A DNA stretch of 64,000 nucleotides from an uncultured Selenomonas sp. (GTDB lineage Bacteria; Bacillota; Negativicutes; Selenomonadales; Selenomonadaceae): contig CAMVGU010000003.1 in NCBI GenBank assembly GCA_947167105.1, forward strand, positions 1 to 64,000. Reading direction: 5' to 3'. The position numbers and the translations under genes were made by a program. Position 1 is the stretch's first letter, and each line of letters starts with the position of its first letter. The notes under the pieces are model-generated. The model made no database searches, was not told the DNA's origin, and was given only the letters and a program-made list of their open reading frames with translations. Below are positions 50,640 through 58,903 of the stretch, piece by piece.

Positions 50640-53327
50640 CTATCCCTGCCGCCAGCGCAGGTTGTAAGTGCCGGAGCCTGCGCTGGCCTGCCAGCCTGAG
50701 AGGGCGGGCCGGAAGTCCAGGCCGTCTGCTGCCAGGATTTCGCCTGCCTGGGTCAGTTCGATATCCGCAGTTGTGTTGGGGGGAATAGTGACTTTCATTT
50801 CTACCAGGCCGCCTGCCGCGTTCCAGTCTGTGGACAGTTCGCCGTAGTATGTTTGCAGCCGTGTTTCGGCGTGGGTGAGGTATTGTTCCAGGATGAGGGG
50901 CCGGATATGGCTGTGCTTGTAGCCGGGGTTTTGCTCGTCGGGGCTTAGGCCGCCGAGGGCGCTGAAGACCCAGGCGGCCACGGCTCCGTAGGCATAGTGG
51001 TTGAAGGAATTCATGCCCGGCTCGTGCAGGCTGCCGTCTGCTTTGATGCCGTCCCAGCGCTCCCAGATGGTGGTGGCACCCTGCTTGACTTCAAAGAGCC
51101 AGGAGGGTGATTCTTCGCGGAAAAGCAGCTCGTAGGCCAGGTCGAGGTGGTTGTGCCTGGCCAGCACTGTGCAGAGATGGGGTGTGCCCAGGAAACCTGT
51201 GAGCAGATGCCCCCCTGCTTCCCTGATCATTTCGGCCAGACGGTCGGCGACTGTCTGGCGGGCTGCTTCCGGCAGCAGGTCAAAGGCCAGGGCAAGCACA
51301 TGGGAGGTCTGGGTCTGGGCTTCTTCGGAGAGCTGTCCGTCTTTGGTCAGGTAGAGGCGCCGGAAGTTTTCGCAAAGTTTCCCGTGCAGCCGTTGATAGC
51401 AGGCAGCATCTTTTTCCTTGCCCAGCAGGGCGGCGGTCCTGGCCAGGATTTCTGTGGAGCGGGCGAAGCCTGCCAGGCCGATGAGGCCAAGGGGTGTGGC
51501 TCCTACGCGGCTGTTTGCAGGGGCATCCAGGGCCACCCAGTCACCGAACTGCATGGTGCCGTGATTCCAGATGCCATCCTCATCCGCCTGGCTGTGCATG
51601 TATTCCACCCAGGCGCGCATGCTGGGATATTGGCGCTCCAGGAGCTCACGGTCGCCGTAGGCCAGGTAGATGGCCCAGGGGCAGAGCACGGCGGCGTCGG
51701 CCCAGCCGCTGGCGGAGTGGGTGCGGTTCGGCTCCGTCAGTCCCCAGCGGCTGTAGGAGAGCACATCCGGCACCACATGGGGCAGGCCCCCGTCTTCGCG
51801 CTGGTCGCAGGCCAGATCATGCAGCCATTTGCGGAAAAAGGCGGCGACGTTATAGAGATAGCAGGCTGTGGGAGCGAAGATCTGGGCATCTCCCAGCCAG
51901 CCCAGGCGCTCGCTGCGCTGGGGGCAGTCTGTCGGCACATCAAGGAAATTGCTGCGCATGCTCCAGGTCACATTTTCCATAAAACGGTTCAGCAGGGGCG
52001 AGGAGGAATGGAAGGTGCCGGTGCGCTCCATAGAGGAATAGACGGCATGGGAACAGAAATCATCTGCCTTAGGCTGGCTGCCCTCTGGGAAATGCAGGAT
52101 CTGGGCATAGCGGAAGCCCTGGAAGGTGAAATGAGGTGCAAAACTCACCTGTCCCGGACGTGCAAAGACATAAACAAGGGTCTGCTTGGCACTGCCCAGG
52201 TTCTCGGTGTAGACATTGCCCTGCTCATCCAGCACCTCGAAGCATTGCAGCTCCAGGTAGTCACCCTCATCACCCGTCATTTGCACTTCCGTCCAGCCTG
52301 CCAGGTTCTGGCCGAAGTCCACGACCGTTTCTCCTGCCGGTGTCTCAAAGACCTTCAGGGCGGGCAGTATTTCCTGGGCCCTGACCGGTGAGGCTTCCGT
52401 GGGCCGTAGTGCCTCGTAATATTCCGCAGGCACTTCCGAGGCTATGCTGACGGCTTGCCAGCCACGCTCTGCCAGCGGCTCGAAACCAGGCTCTGCCCAG
52501 TTTTCTTCCTCCAGACGGGCATCGTAGATTTCGCCGTCGTAGATTTCTGCAAAGCTGATGGGGGAGAGCGCCCCCTGCCAGTCCGTGTCCGTGCAAATAA
52601 TTTCCTGCTGCCCGTCTGCATAGGTGATGCTGAGCTGGGCAAGCAGTGCGGCGCGCTGCCCGTAGTTGCAGCGGCCCTGCCCGATGGTGCCCTTGTACCA
52701 GCCCACGCCCAGCAGGGCGCCCAGTACGTTCTCACCGGGCTGCAGGTCGCAGGTCAGCTCGTAGACCTGATAGCGCAGATGGCTCTGATAGGCAGTCCAG
52801 CCGGGGGCCAGCTCCAGGTCGCCTACGCGCTTGCCGTTCAGGAAAGGGCGATAGACCCCCAGGGCGGTCATATAGAGCACGGCATCACTGACAGGTACAT
52901 CCTCGCGCACATTGAAGCTGCAGCGCAGGTAATAGGCACTGGCCTCGTAGGGACGGGGCGGGTTCTCCGGCGTGATGAATTTTCCCCGCCAGTCTGCCCC
53001 GCGGAGTCCGGCCCGAAAGCACACCGGCCTTGACCAGTCTGTGGGCTCAGGGGCGGCATCTGTCCAGGCGCGTACCCGCAGGCGGTAGCGGCGGCCCGGC
53101 TCCAGCTGCGCCGCAAGCTGTATGTTCTGCGAGTCATCGGAGAAGGTCTTCTCCGTTGCCCATACAGGTGCGGCGAAATCTGCGTCATCTGCCGGGGCAA
53201 GCTGTATCTCATAGGCTGACTGCCTGATATTTCTCTTTGTTCCCGAAAGTTCCCAGCCGATGGCGGGCATGTGGGCGAAAGCCAGTCCTTCTTTTTCCCC
53301 GTTCAGCCTAAGATTGCGAATTTCCAT
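50640..53327 (-). CDS. alpha-L-rhamnosidase (GH78)
   Basis: Releases terminal alpha-L-rhamnose from plant glycans or flavonoid glycosides by an inverting mechanism. 895 residues with no signal peptide, so cytoplasmic. Bac_rhamnosid_N and beta domains occupy roughly 1-420; the (alpha/alpha)6 catalytic domain contains DVPTDCPQRSERLGWLGDAQ, where the Asp and Glu typical of the GH78 active site are visible; then a C-terminal beta domain. ATG 53327 is behind AAAGGAGGCC. A LysR gene is divergent from it. No transporter or rhamnose catabolic gene is in the window. Confidence 0.95.
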   Translation of the reverse strand: MEIRNLRLNGEKEGLAFAHMPAIGWELSGTKRNIRQSAYEIQLAPADDADFAAPVWATEKTFSDDSQNIQLAAQLEPGRRYRLRVRAWTDAAPEPTDWSRPVCFRAGLRGADWRGKFITPENPPRPYEASAYYLRCSFNVREDVPVSDAVLYMTALGVYRPFLNGKRVGDLELAPGWTAYQSHLRYQVYELTCDLQPGENVLGALLGVGWYKGTIGQGRCNYGQRAALLAQLSITYADGQQEIICTDTDWQGALSPISFAEIYDGEIYDARLEEENWAEPGFEPLAERGWQAVSIASEVPAEYYEALRPTEASPVRAQEILPALKVFETPAGETVVDFGQNLAGWTEVQMTGDEGDYLELQCFEVLDEQGNVYTENLGSAKQTLVYVFARPGQVSFAPHFTFQGFRYAQILHFPEGSQPKADDFCSHAVYSSMERTGTFHSSSPLLNRFMENVTWSMRSNFLDVPTDCPQRSERLGWLGDAQIFAPTACYLYNVAAFFRKWLHDLACDQREDGGLPHVVPDVLSYSRWGLTEPNRTHSASGWADAAVLCPWAIYLAYGDRELLERQYPSMRAWVEYMHSQADEDGIWNHGTMQFGDWVALDAPANSRVGATPLGLIGLAGFARSTEILARTAALLGKEKDAACYQRLHGKLCENFRRLYLTKDGQLSEEAQTQTSHVLALAFDLLPEAARQTVADRLAEMIREAGGHLLTGFLGTPHLCTVLARHNHLDLAYELLFREESPSWLFEVKQGATTIWERWDGIKADGSLHEPGMNSFNHYAYGAVAAWVFSALGGLSPDEQNPGYKHSHIRPLILEQYLTHAETRLQTYYGELSTDWNAAGGLVEMKVTIPPNTTADIELTQAGEILAADGLDFRPALSGWQASAGSGTYNLRWRQG

Positions 53328-53512
53328 GTGCGGCCTCCTTTGCAGCGGTTGCGATTACGTTGTGGTTATGTTGACAAATTCGCCGCCGGGGGCCGTCTGT
53401 CCTGCCTGTTTTCTCTTTGCCTGCTTTTTGTCAATTCTGCGGCGGGGAGGAGATTAGCCTTCGCATGACGTATAGTATGGTAGGGAAGAAAAAGGTAGCG
53501 GGGGCAGAGCTT

Positions 53513-54424
53513 ATGATTGATGAGCATGAATGGAGGAGTGTCCTGCAGGTGGCGCAGGACGGGACGTTTTCACTGGCGGCGCAGCATCTTTTCATTTCAC
53601 AGCCGTCGCTGTCCCAGTGCATTAAGAAGATTGAGAGCGAGCTGGGCGCGCCTCTCTTTGACCGCAGTCAGACGCCTGTGGCCTTGACGGAGGCGGGGCA
53701 GCTCTATGTGCGCCAGGCACGGGAGATGCAGCGCCTGCATAGGGAACTGGTGGCGCGGACGGCGGATCTGGCGGGATTGAGGACAGGCAGCCTGTCCATT
53801 GGCAGTTCCCGTACCCGTTCCAGTTGTTATTTGATAAAACCTTTGCTGGAGTTTCATAAAAAGTTTCCCGGCATTAAGCTCACGGTGGTGGACAGGTCGG
53901 TGAGTGCCTTGCGTGAGGCTGTGCTGCAGGGGCAGGTGAATTTCGTGCTGCTCTATGGGCCCTTGCCTGAGAAGCAGTTGCAATCTGTGCCGCTGCTGAA
54001 AGAGCGCGTACTGCTGGCCGTGCCGGAAGGCAGCCCCCTGGCACAGCCCTTCGGGGGCAGGCAGCCGGTGCCCTATCCCCAGATTTCCTTTGCCAGGCTT
54101 GAGGGCATGCCTTTTATCAAATTGCAGGCGGGGCGCGTGATGGCGGGTATTTATGAAAATCTCTGCCGTCAGGTGGGCACGAGGCCGGATGTCGTGCTGG
54201 AGGCGACTAGTATCATAGGGGCGGCACATATCTGCTCAGAGGGGCTGGGGGCAACCCTGGTGACGGATATGCTGGTGCGCAGCTGGGAATGGAGCAAGCG
54301 CCCCATCTTCTTCGAGTTGGAGGAGCCTGTGCCGCCCAGGGAGCTGGTAGCGGCTTACGGGGCGCATCAGCATCTGTCCCTGGCGGCCAGGCAGTTTATC
54401 GAGTTGCTGCGGGTCGGTTCCTGA
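53513..54424 (+). CDS. LysR family transcriptional regulator
   Basis: A 303-residue LysR regulator from ATG 53513 (GGGGGCAGAG upstream); in-frame ATG 53477 or earlier are alternatives. The winged HTH occupies residues 3-62 (VLQVAQDGTFSLAAQHLFIS, then QPSLSQCIKKIESELGAPLF). A linker helix and a two-lobed periplasmic-binding-like effector domain from about residue 90 follow. Because it is divergent from the rhamnosidase with about 185 bases between starts, it probably controls that gene and itself from the shared region. Inducer unknown. Confidence 0.92.
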   Translation: MIDEHEWRSVLQVAQDGTFSLAAQHLFISQPSLSQCIKKIESELGAPLFDRSQTPVALTEAGQLYVRQAREMQRLHRELVARTADLAGLRTGSLSIGSSRTRSSCYLIKPLLEFHKKFPGIKLTVVDRSVSALREAVLQGQVNFVLLYGPLPEKQLQSVPLLKERVLLAVPEGSPLAQPFGGRQPVPYPQISFARLEGMPFIKLQAGRVMAGIYENLCRQVGTRPDVVLEATSIIGAAHICSEGLGATLVTDMLVRSWEWSKRPIFFELEEPVPPRELVAAYGAHQHLSLAARQFIELLRVGS

Positions 54425-54426
54425 GC

Positions 54427-54570
54427 TTGGCATTATTGAACAAGAAAGTGTTTGTATTTGATTTGCAGCTTTTTGCCGATACCACCATTCCCCAGAGCCT
54501 TATACTGAAGGCATGGGCAAAGAAGACCTGTAAGCGACATAGCCAAGGACACAGCGACACTTCCCGCTAA
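54427..54570 (+). pseudogene. fragment of a phage-type structural protein N terminus
   Basis: After the LysR stop, a frame begins with TTG at 54427 and reads MALLNKKVFVFDLQLFADTT before ending at 54570. The FDLQLFA motif is the common N-terminal signature of phage head or tail proteins in Firmicutes. No ribosome-binding site precedes it. The downstream sequence continues in another frame, so this looks like the 5' end of a frameshifted phage gene. Confidence 0.5.
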
Positions 54571-55568
54571 AGAAGGACTTCCGCATATCACCAACATTGA
54601 CGGCAAGATGAAGCAGGAGCTGAACGACTACGGCAGCAGTCTCATTGACGAGGCCAGGTCCGCCGAAAATGAGGGAGGGGAGAGGTCTGCCCAGAAGCAG
54701 GAGCCTGCCGGGAATAAAAAAGCCGCCACGGATGGCGGGCAGGAGGCAGCGGGCAAGGTGTCGAATATTGGCAGCAACAAGGCCAGCAAGGGCGGTGAAG
54801 TTGTTGTGACGGGAGACGAGTTCGGAGAATACAAAGACATAAAGGAGTTACGCGCAAAAGCCAAGAAATACTACAAGGAGAAGTTGCAGGGCACATCTGT
54901 AACGAATCCCATTCTTGGACAGGTAAATCTTGATGATTATGATGTAGAGTTTACCAGAGCTGGGCTAGGTAAGATGACGGCTACAAGTGCCAAGGAGCAC
55001 AAGTTGCTGTTGGTGCCACATTTGCCAGAGCTGATTAGGGCGTGTTGATTAAATGAGCTTAGTCCAGATTTGTGGGGATTGGCTGTCCATGCAAGGCGAC
55101 AAACCGCAGGCATAGTGGTGCTATGCTGAGGATTTGTCAACGCAGCAGGGGCAGTCAAGACCCGTGAAGATGGGCTGAGCGAATTAATCAACACGCCCTA
55201 GGACTGCCACCAAAATTACGCGAAGCGATAACGTGAAAAATAAGCGTGATGCTTCGCAGTATGCTTATTTGCACACCGAGGCAATTATTGATGGGCAGAA
55301 ACAGCCTGTAGTAATCACCATATTTACTGATGTCAACGGCAATAAGTATTACAATCACATTTTGCCTATTGAGGAAAAAGGTACAAAAAGTAAAGACTCG
55401 TCCGTACCTCCGGCGCAAGCCACTCAAGAGAGTGACGGCATTCCGGCCATAGACGAGCCTTCTGTTACCTTCAGTATACCACAGGGGCAGCAGGAAGTCA
55501 CGCAGAAAAACACTGACACACGGAAATCAATTTTCAAAAAGCGACATGATGTAGTTACAATCGAGTAA
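54509..55568 (+). pseudogene. phage polyvalent-type protein split by a MITE
   Basis: A frame open from 54509 (first ATG 54608) reads to ...LLLVPHLPELI and is cut at 55036 by the MITE. Removing 163 bp, one TA kept, joins it in frame to RTATKITRSDNVKNKRDASQ and on to AIIDGQKQPVVITIFTDVNG and NKYYNHILPIEE, ending at 55568. The joined segment resembles the large polyvalent protein-associated (LPD3-like) or minor head protein C-terminal domain: Leu-Pro-x-Leu-Ile, then a beta segment with Asp-x-Asn-Gly-x-x-Tyr-Tyr-x-His. The N-terminal part is Lys/Glu/Gly-rich. With an additional frameshift near 54525 the gene is dead. Confidence 0.7.
55036..55200. mobile_element. 165-bp MITE-like element, copy 2
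   Basis: Same 17-bp perfect terminal repeats as copy 1 (55036-55052 and 55184-55200), 163 of 165 bases identical; the two differences are A/G and T/C near the right end. The insertion breaks a phage-derived reading frame. Deleting the element with one TA restores that frame without a stop, which supports a 2-bp TA target duplication. Confidence 0.93.
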
Positions 55569-55582
55569 GCAATCCAGCATAA

Positions 55583-55810
55583 ACTACTATCACATACTAT
55601 GTGGATGGGCAGAAGCGATATTTGCAGACAGACCCCGCAGTTGTGACGGCTGTCAATGGCATGGGGCTGGATAGCAGCAATATGTACCGCAGTCTTTTAA
55701 GGTTGCCTGCCGCATTTGCAAGGTCAGCGTTTACCGTTATGGATTTTGTATTCTTTATGGGAGTTATTGAGAAAATCAATAACGCCCATAGGCAGCATGT
55801 ATTTTACTAA
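55583..55810 (+). pseudogene. second phage polyvalent-type fragment (LPD38-like)
   Basis: Open from 55583 without a proper start or ribosome-binding site. The sequence TYYVDGQKRYLQTDPAVVTA, then NGMGLDSSNMYRSLLRLPAA and FARSAFTVMDFVFFMG, resembles the LPD38-type region of large phage or ICE polyvalent proteins, where a Tyr-rich strand and Asp-Pro precede a hydrophobic helical segment. It ends at a stop at 55808-55810. Probably a remnant of the same gene as the preceding fragment. Confidence 0.5.
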
Positions 55811-55827
55811 TAGTTTTCTTAAATGAT

Positions 55828-55895
55828 AAAATAGTCACAGGTTTTGGCGAAGCTGTGCAGGCACGGCTTTGCCAGGGTACTTGTGGCTATTTTTT
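55828..55895 (+). terminator. long hairpin terminator
   Basis: Bases 55828-55858 fold onto 55861-55893 almost along their full length. AAAATAGTCACAGGT pairs with ACTTGTGGCTATTTT, and GGCGAAGCTGTGC with GCACGGCTTTGCC. The mismatches are mainly G-U pairs, which suggests selection as RNA on the plus strand. A T run (55890-55895) follows. It separates the phage remnant from the mfr genes. Confidence 0.75.
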
Positions 55896-55900
55896 ATACT

Positions 55901-55961
55901 ACGAACACTTAGCGAGTGCAAGCTGAAGCAGCGCTCTGCGAAGCAGGAGCTTAGTGTTCGT
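55901..55961 (+). repeat. 61-nt structured inverted repeat
   Basis: ACGAACACT (55901-55909) pairs with AGTGTTCGT (55953-55961), inside it AAGCT (55920-55924) with AGCTT (55948-55952), and GCAG with CTGC around a CGCT loop. It lies between the terminator and the repeated hairpin in the leader of mfrA. Possibly a REP-type element or a 5' UTR structure. Confidence 0.65.
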
Positions 55962-55968
55962 GTAAGGG

Positions 55969-56002
55969 CGTAGTGCGAAACACTGTTTCGCACGGAGTTT
56001 TG
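55969..56002 (+). repeat. repeated GTGCGAAAC hairpin, copy A
   Basis: GTGCGAAAC (55973-55981) and GTTTCGCAC (55985-55993) form a 9-bp stem with a 3-nt loop inside a 34-bp unit that recurs at 60545-60578 with only two differences, both in the loop. It lies directly before the mfrA ribosome-binding site (GGAGGGAG at 56003-56010), so the hairpin would sit immediately 5' of the initiation region. Confidence 0.85.
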
Positions 56003-56013
56003 GAGGGAGAGCT

Positions 56014-57879
56014 ATGGCGAAGGAGATATCGCGCCGCACATTCATCAGGGGAACTGCGGCAGCGGGCGTGGTCCTGGCTGCAGGTGCCAGCGGCTGCTTC
56101 TCCGGCAAGGAGGGCAATAAGAACGTACCGGGAGAGGTCAAGCGCGGCAATGTCACCTATGATGTGCTGATTATCGGCAGCGGCGGCGCCGGTATGCGTG
56201 CTGCCCTGGCGGCATCCGAGGTCAAGGGCCTGAAAGTGGCTGTGATGACGAAGCTGGTGCCGACCCGTTCCGCATCCACCATGGCCCAGGGCGGCATGAA
56301 CGGAGTGACGGGGCTCACCGACCCGAAGGATTCCGTGGAGTCTCACTTCCGCGACACGGTCAAGGGTGGCGACTGGCTGGGCGATCAGGACGCAATCGAG
56401 TATTTTGCGGAGCGTGCCGGCAAGAATATTTTTGAGATGGATTATATGGGCTATCCGTACAACCGCCAGGAGGATGGGCATTTCCATTCCCGCAAGATGG
56501 GTGGTTCCTCCCATCCCCGTGCGGCTTATTTCGAGGATCGCGCCGGTCATGCAATGGTGCATACGCTTTTTGAGCAGTGCCTTGCCCAGAATGTGGAATT
56601 TATCTCCGAGTGCCAAATGCTGGAAATCAGCATGTCAGGCGAGGAGGATAAGAAGCTGAACGGCGTTATTGCCATGGATATGCGCACGGGGGATATTATC
56701 GGCGTACCGGCCAAGACCGTGCTGATTGCCACGGGGGGCTATGGCCGCGTGTACTGGGTGCGCACTTCCAATCCCTATTCCTCCACCGGTGACGGTATTG
56801 TGGCCGGCATGAATATCGGCGTGCCCTTCAAGGACCCGGAGATGGTGCAGTTCCATCCCACCGGCCTCGCGGCCAACGGGGTGCTGCTCTCCGAGTCCAG
56901 CCGTGCCGAGGGCGCTCTCCTGAAGAACAAGGACGGCGAGCGCTTCATGGTGAAGTATGCGCCGGAGAAAAAGGAGCTGGCCACCCGTGATATTGTGGCA
57001 AGGGCCATTGCCACGGAAATCGAGCAGGGGCGGGGCGTAGGCGAGGGCATCCATGCCGGTGTGTATCTGGATTTCACCGTTATCCCGCCGGAGCGCATCC
57101 GCGAGCGCCTGGGCCAGGTGGCTGACCTTTCCAGGCGTTTCGCCGGTGTGGATATCACGAAGGAGCCGGTGCTTATCAGCCCCACCTGCCATTATTCCAT
57201 GGGGGGCCTGGAGATGGCTGATTTCAAGACGGGGGCCACCCGTGTGCCCGGTATCTATACAGCCGGTGAGTGCAGCTGCGTTTCCGTCCATGGTGCGAAC
57301 CGCCTGGGGGCCAATTCCCTGTCCGAGGTGCTGGTCTTTGGCCATACGGCGGGGGACGGGGCGGCTGCCTATGCCCAGGAGCATGAGTATGCAGGCTCCC
57401 AGGATGCTCTGCAGGCGGACTGCGAGAAGTGGAGCAAGAACTTCGACGAAGTGACAAGCCGCGGGAAAAACGAGGGCCGCACGGTGCCGGAGATCCGGGA
57501 CAGCCTGATCAATACCATGTGGTTCAAGGCGGGTGTCTTCCGTACCGAGCAGCAGTTGCGTGAGGCCGAGCAGGAGCTGATAGCTCTCAGGCAGGAATAC
57601 GGGCACTGCTATGTGGGCGACAGTAGCCATGTGTATAACACGGCCTATGAGCAGTATGTGGAGCTGGGCAATCTCATCCAAATCGCCCAGGCCATCGTGC
57701 AGGGAGCCATTGCCCGCAAGGAGAGCCGTGGAGGCCATTCCCGCCGCGACTTCCCCCAGCGTGATGACCAGAATTTCCTGAAGCACACCCTGATTTTCAA
57801 GGAGAAAGATGGCAGTTACCGCGCCGAGTACAAGGATGTCGTGATTACTTCGTACCCGCCGACAGAAAGGAAGTACTGA
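56014..57879 (+). CDS. mfrA: MfrA-like fumarate reductase flavoprotein, Tat-exported
   Basis: Catalytic subunit of a fumarate reductase/succinate dehydrogenase of the MfrABE (8-methylmenaquinol:fumarate reductase) type. The N terminus has a twin-arginine motif SRRTFI (R7, R8) and a hydrophobic stretch, so it should fold in the cytoplasm and act outside, as reported for MfrA of Wolinella and Campylobacter. The FAD loop IIGSGGAGMRAAL is near 53-65. Active-site segments QFHPTGL, HYSMGG and GECSCVSVHGANRLGANSL are present. The residue aligning with the FAD-linking His of E. coli FrdA/SdhA (RSHT) is Ala87 (RSAST), so FAD may be non-covalent. 621 residues, first of mfrABE. Confidence 0.88.
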   Translation: MAKEISRRTFIRGTAAAGVVLAAGASGCFSGKEGNKNVPGEVKRGNVTYDVLIIGSGGAGMRAALAASEVKGLKVAVMTKLVPTRSASTMAQGGMNGVTGLTDPKDSVESHFRDTVKGGDWLGDQDAIEYFAERAGKNIFEMDYMGYPYNRQEDGHFHSRKMGGSSHPRAAYFEDRAGHAMVHTLFEQCLAQNVEFISECQMLEISMSGEEDKKLNGVIAMDMRTGDIIGVPAKTVLIATGGYGRVYWVRTSNPYSSTGDGIVAGMNIGVPFKDPEMVQFHPTGLAANGVLLSESSRAEGALLKNKDGERFMVKYAPEKKELATRDIVARAIATEIEQGRGVGEGIHAGVYLDFTVIPPERIRERLGQVADLSRRFAGVDITKEPVLISPTCHYSMGGLEMADFKTGATRVPGIYTAGECSCVSVHGANRLGANSLSEVLVFGHTAGDGAAAYAQEHEYAGSQDALQADCEKWSKNFDEVTSRGKNEGRTVPEIRDSLINTMWFKAGVFRTEQQLREAEQELIALRQEYGHCYVGDSSHVYNTAYEQYVELGNLIQIAQAIVQGAIARKESRGGHSRRDFPQRDDQNFLKHTLIFKEKDGSYRAEYKDVVITSYPPTERKY

Positions 57880-57880
57880 T

Positions 57881-58903
57881 ATGGACGTGAAGCTGACTAT
57901 CCATCGCTTTGTCGAGGGAAAGGAATGGACGCAGGATTATAACGTGACTGTGACCACAGGCATGACCGTCCTGGAAGCACTGACACAGATCAAGGAAAAG
58001 CAGGACCCGACCCTGTCCTTCACCTGCTCCTGCCGCTCCTCCATCTGCGGCGCCTGCGCCGTGCGTGTGAACGGCAATGCCGAGCTGGCCTGCGAAATGC
58101 TGGTGGAGAAACTTGTGGAGCGCTATCAGACCAATGAGCTGACCATTCAGCCCCTGGGAAATTTCAAGGTGCTCCGGGATCTTATCGTGGACTGGGACCC
58201 GAAATATGCCGAGCTGAAGAAGATAAAGCCGGCCCTGCAGCCCAAGGCCGACACCTCCATGGAGACCGGCTGCCTGCAGAGCCCTGCCGAGTTCAACAAG
58301 TACAAGAAGCTGGCAGGCTGCATCCTGTGCGGCTCTTGCATCTCCGAGTGCAACAAGAATACGCTGAACCAGGGGGATTTCCTGCCGCCTTTCGCCTTTG
58401 TGAAGGGGCAGAAATTTACGGCGGATTCCAGGGACGCAGACCCGAAGGGACGCCTGAAGGCCATCGTAGATGCGGGGCTCTGGCGCTGCTTCAACTGCCA
58501 GGAGTGTACGGCGAAGTGTCCGAAGGGGCTCGATCCGGCTGCCGCTATCGAGCATCTGAAGGAGGCTACTTTCAGGTACGGGCTGGCTGATAACGTAGGC
58601 GCGAAACATGCCAAAGCCATCTATGACGATATTTCGGAATCCGGCATGCTGGACGAGGCCAAGCTGAACATCAAGTCCGAGGGCTTTTTCGCGGCGGGCC
58701 TGCGTGCGCCCATGGCCATCCGCCTGATGAAGGTGGGCAAGATGGACCCCTTCGAGAGCCATCCCGTCAATCCCGAAATCAAGACTATCCAGAAGCTGGT
58801 CAAAGCGGCCGAAGCAGCAAGCAAGGATGAGCAGGGAACGGGCACCGTGGCGTCCGGTGAGCCGCTTATCAAGGGTAAGCAGGTTGGGGAGGTCTTGGCA
58901 TGA
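57881..58903 (+). CDS. mfrB: MfrB-like iron-sulfur subunit
   Basis: Electron-transfer subunit between MfrE and MfrA, 340 residues, about 100 longer than FrdB. [2Fe-2S] cysteines are C51, C56, C59 and C71; the [4Fe-4S] set C147, C150, C153, C157 (CILCGSCISEC). The third site C203-x2-C206-x2-C209-x3-C213 (CFNCQECTAKC) has four cysteines, where FrdB/SdhB have three plus an Ile or similar residue at +3. That predicts a second [4Fe-4S] cluster in place of [3Fe-4S], as in E-type complexes. The C-terminal extension (residues 225-340) is helical and Lys-rich. No signal of its own; it could be exported together with MfrA. Confidence 0.9.
   Translation: MDVKLTIHRFVEGKEWTQDYNVTVTTGMTVLEALTQIKEKQDPTLSFTCSCRSSICGACAVRVNGNAELACEMLVEKLVERYQTNELTIQPLGNFKVLRDLIVDWDPKYAELKKIKPALQPKADTSMETGCLQSPAEFNKYKKLAGCILCGSCISECNKNTLNQGDFLPPFAFVKGQKFTADSRDADPKGRLKAIVDAGLWRCFNCQECTAKCPKGLDPAAAIEHLKEATFRYGLADNVGAKHAKAIYDDISESGMLDEAKLNIKSEGFFAAGLRAPMAIRLMKVGKMDPFESHPVNPEIKTIQKLVKAAEAASKDEQGTGTVASGEPLIKGKQVGEVLA

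Noticed and set aside
55901..56002. Possible CRISPR or riboswitch in the mfrA leader
   Set aside because: Only single copies of each structure occur here with no regularly spaced repeats, and no known riboswitch consensus could be matched by eye; recorded as hairpins instead.
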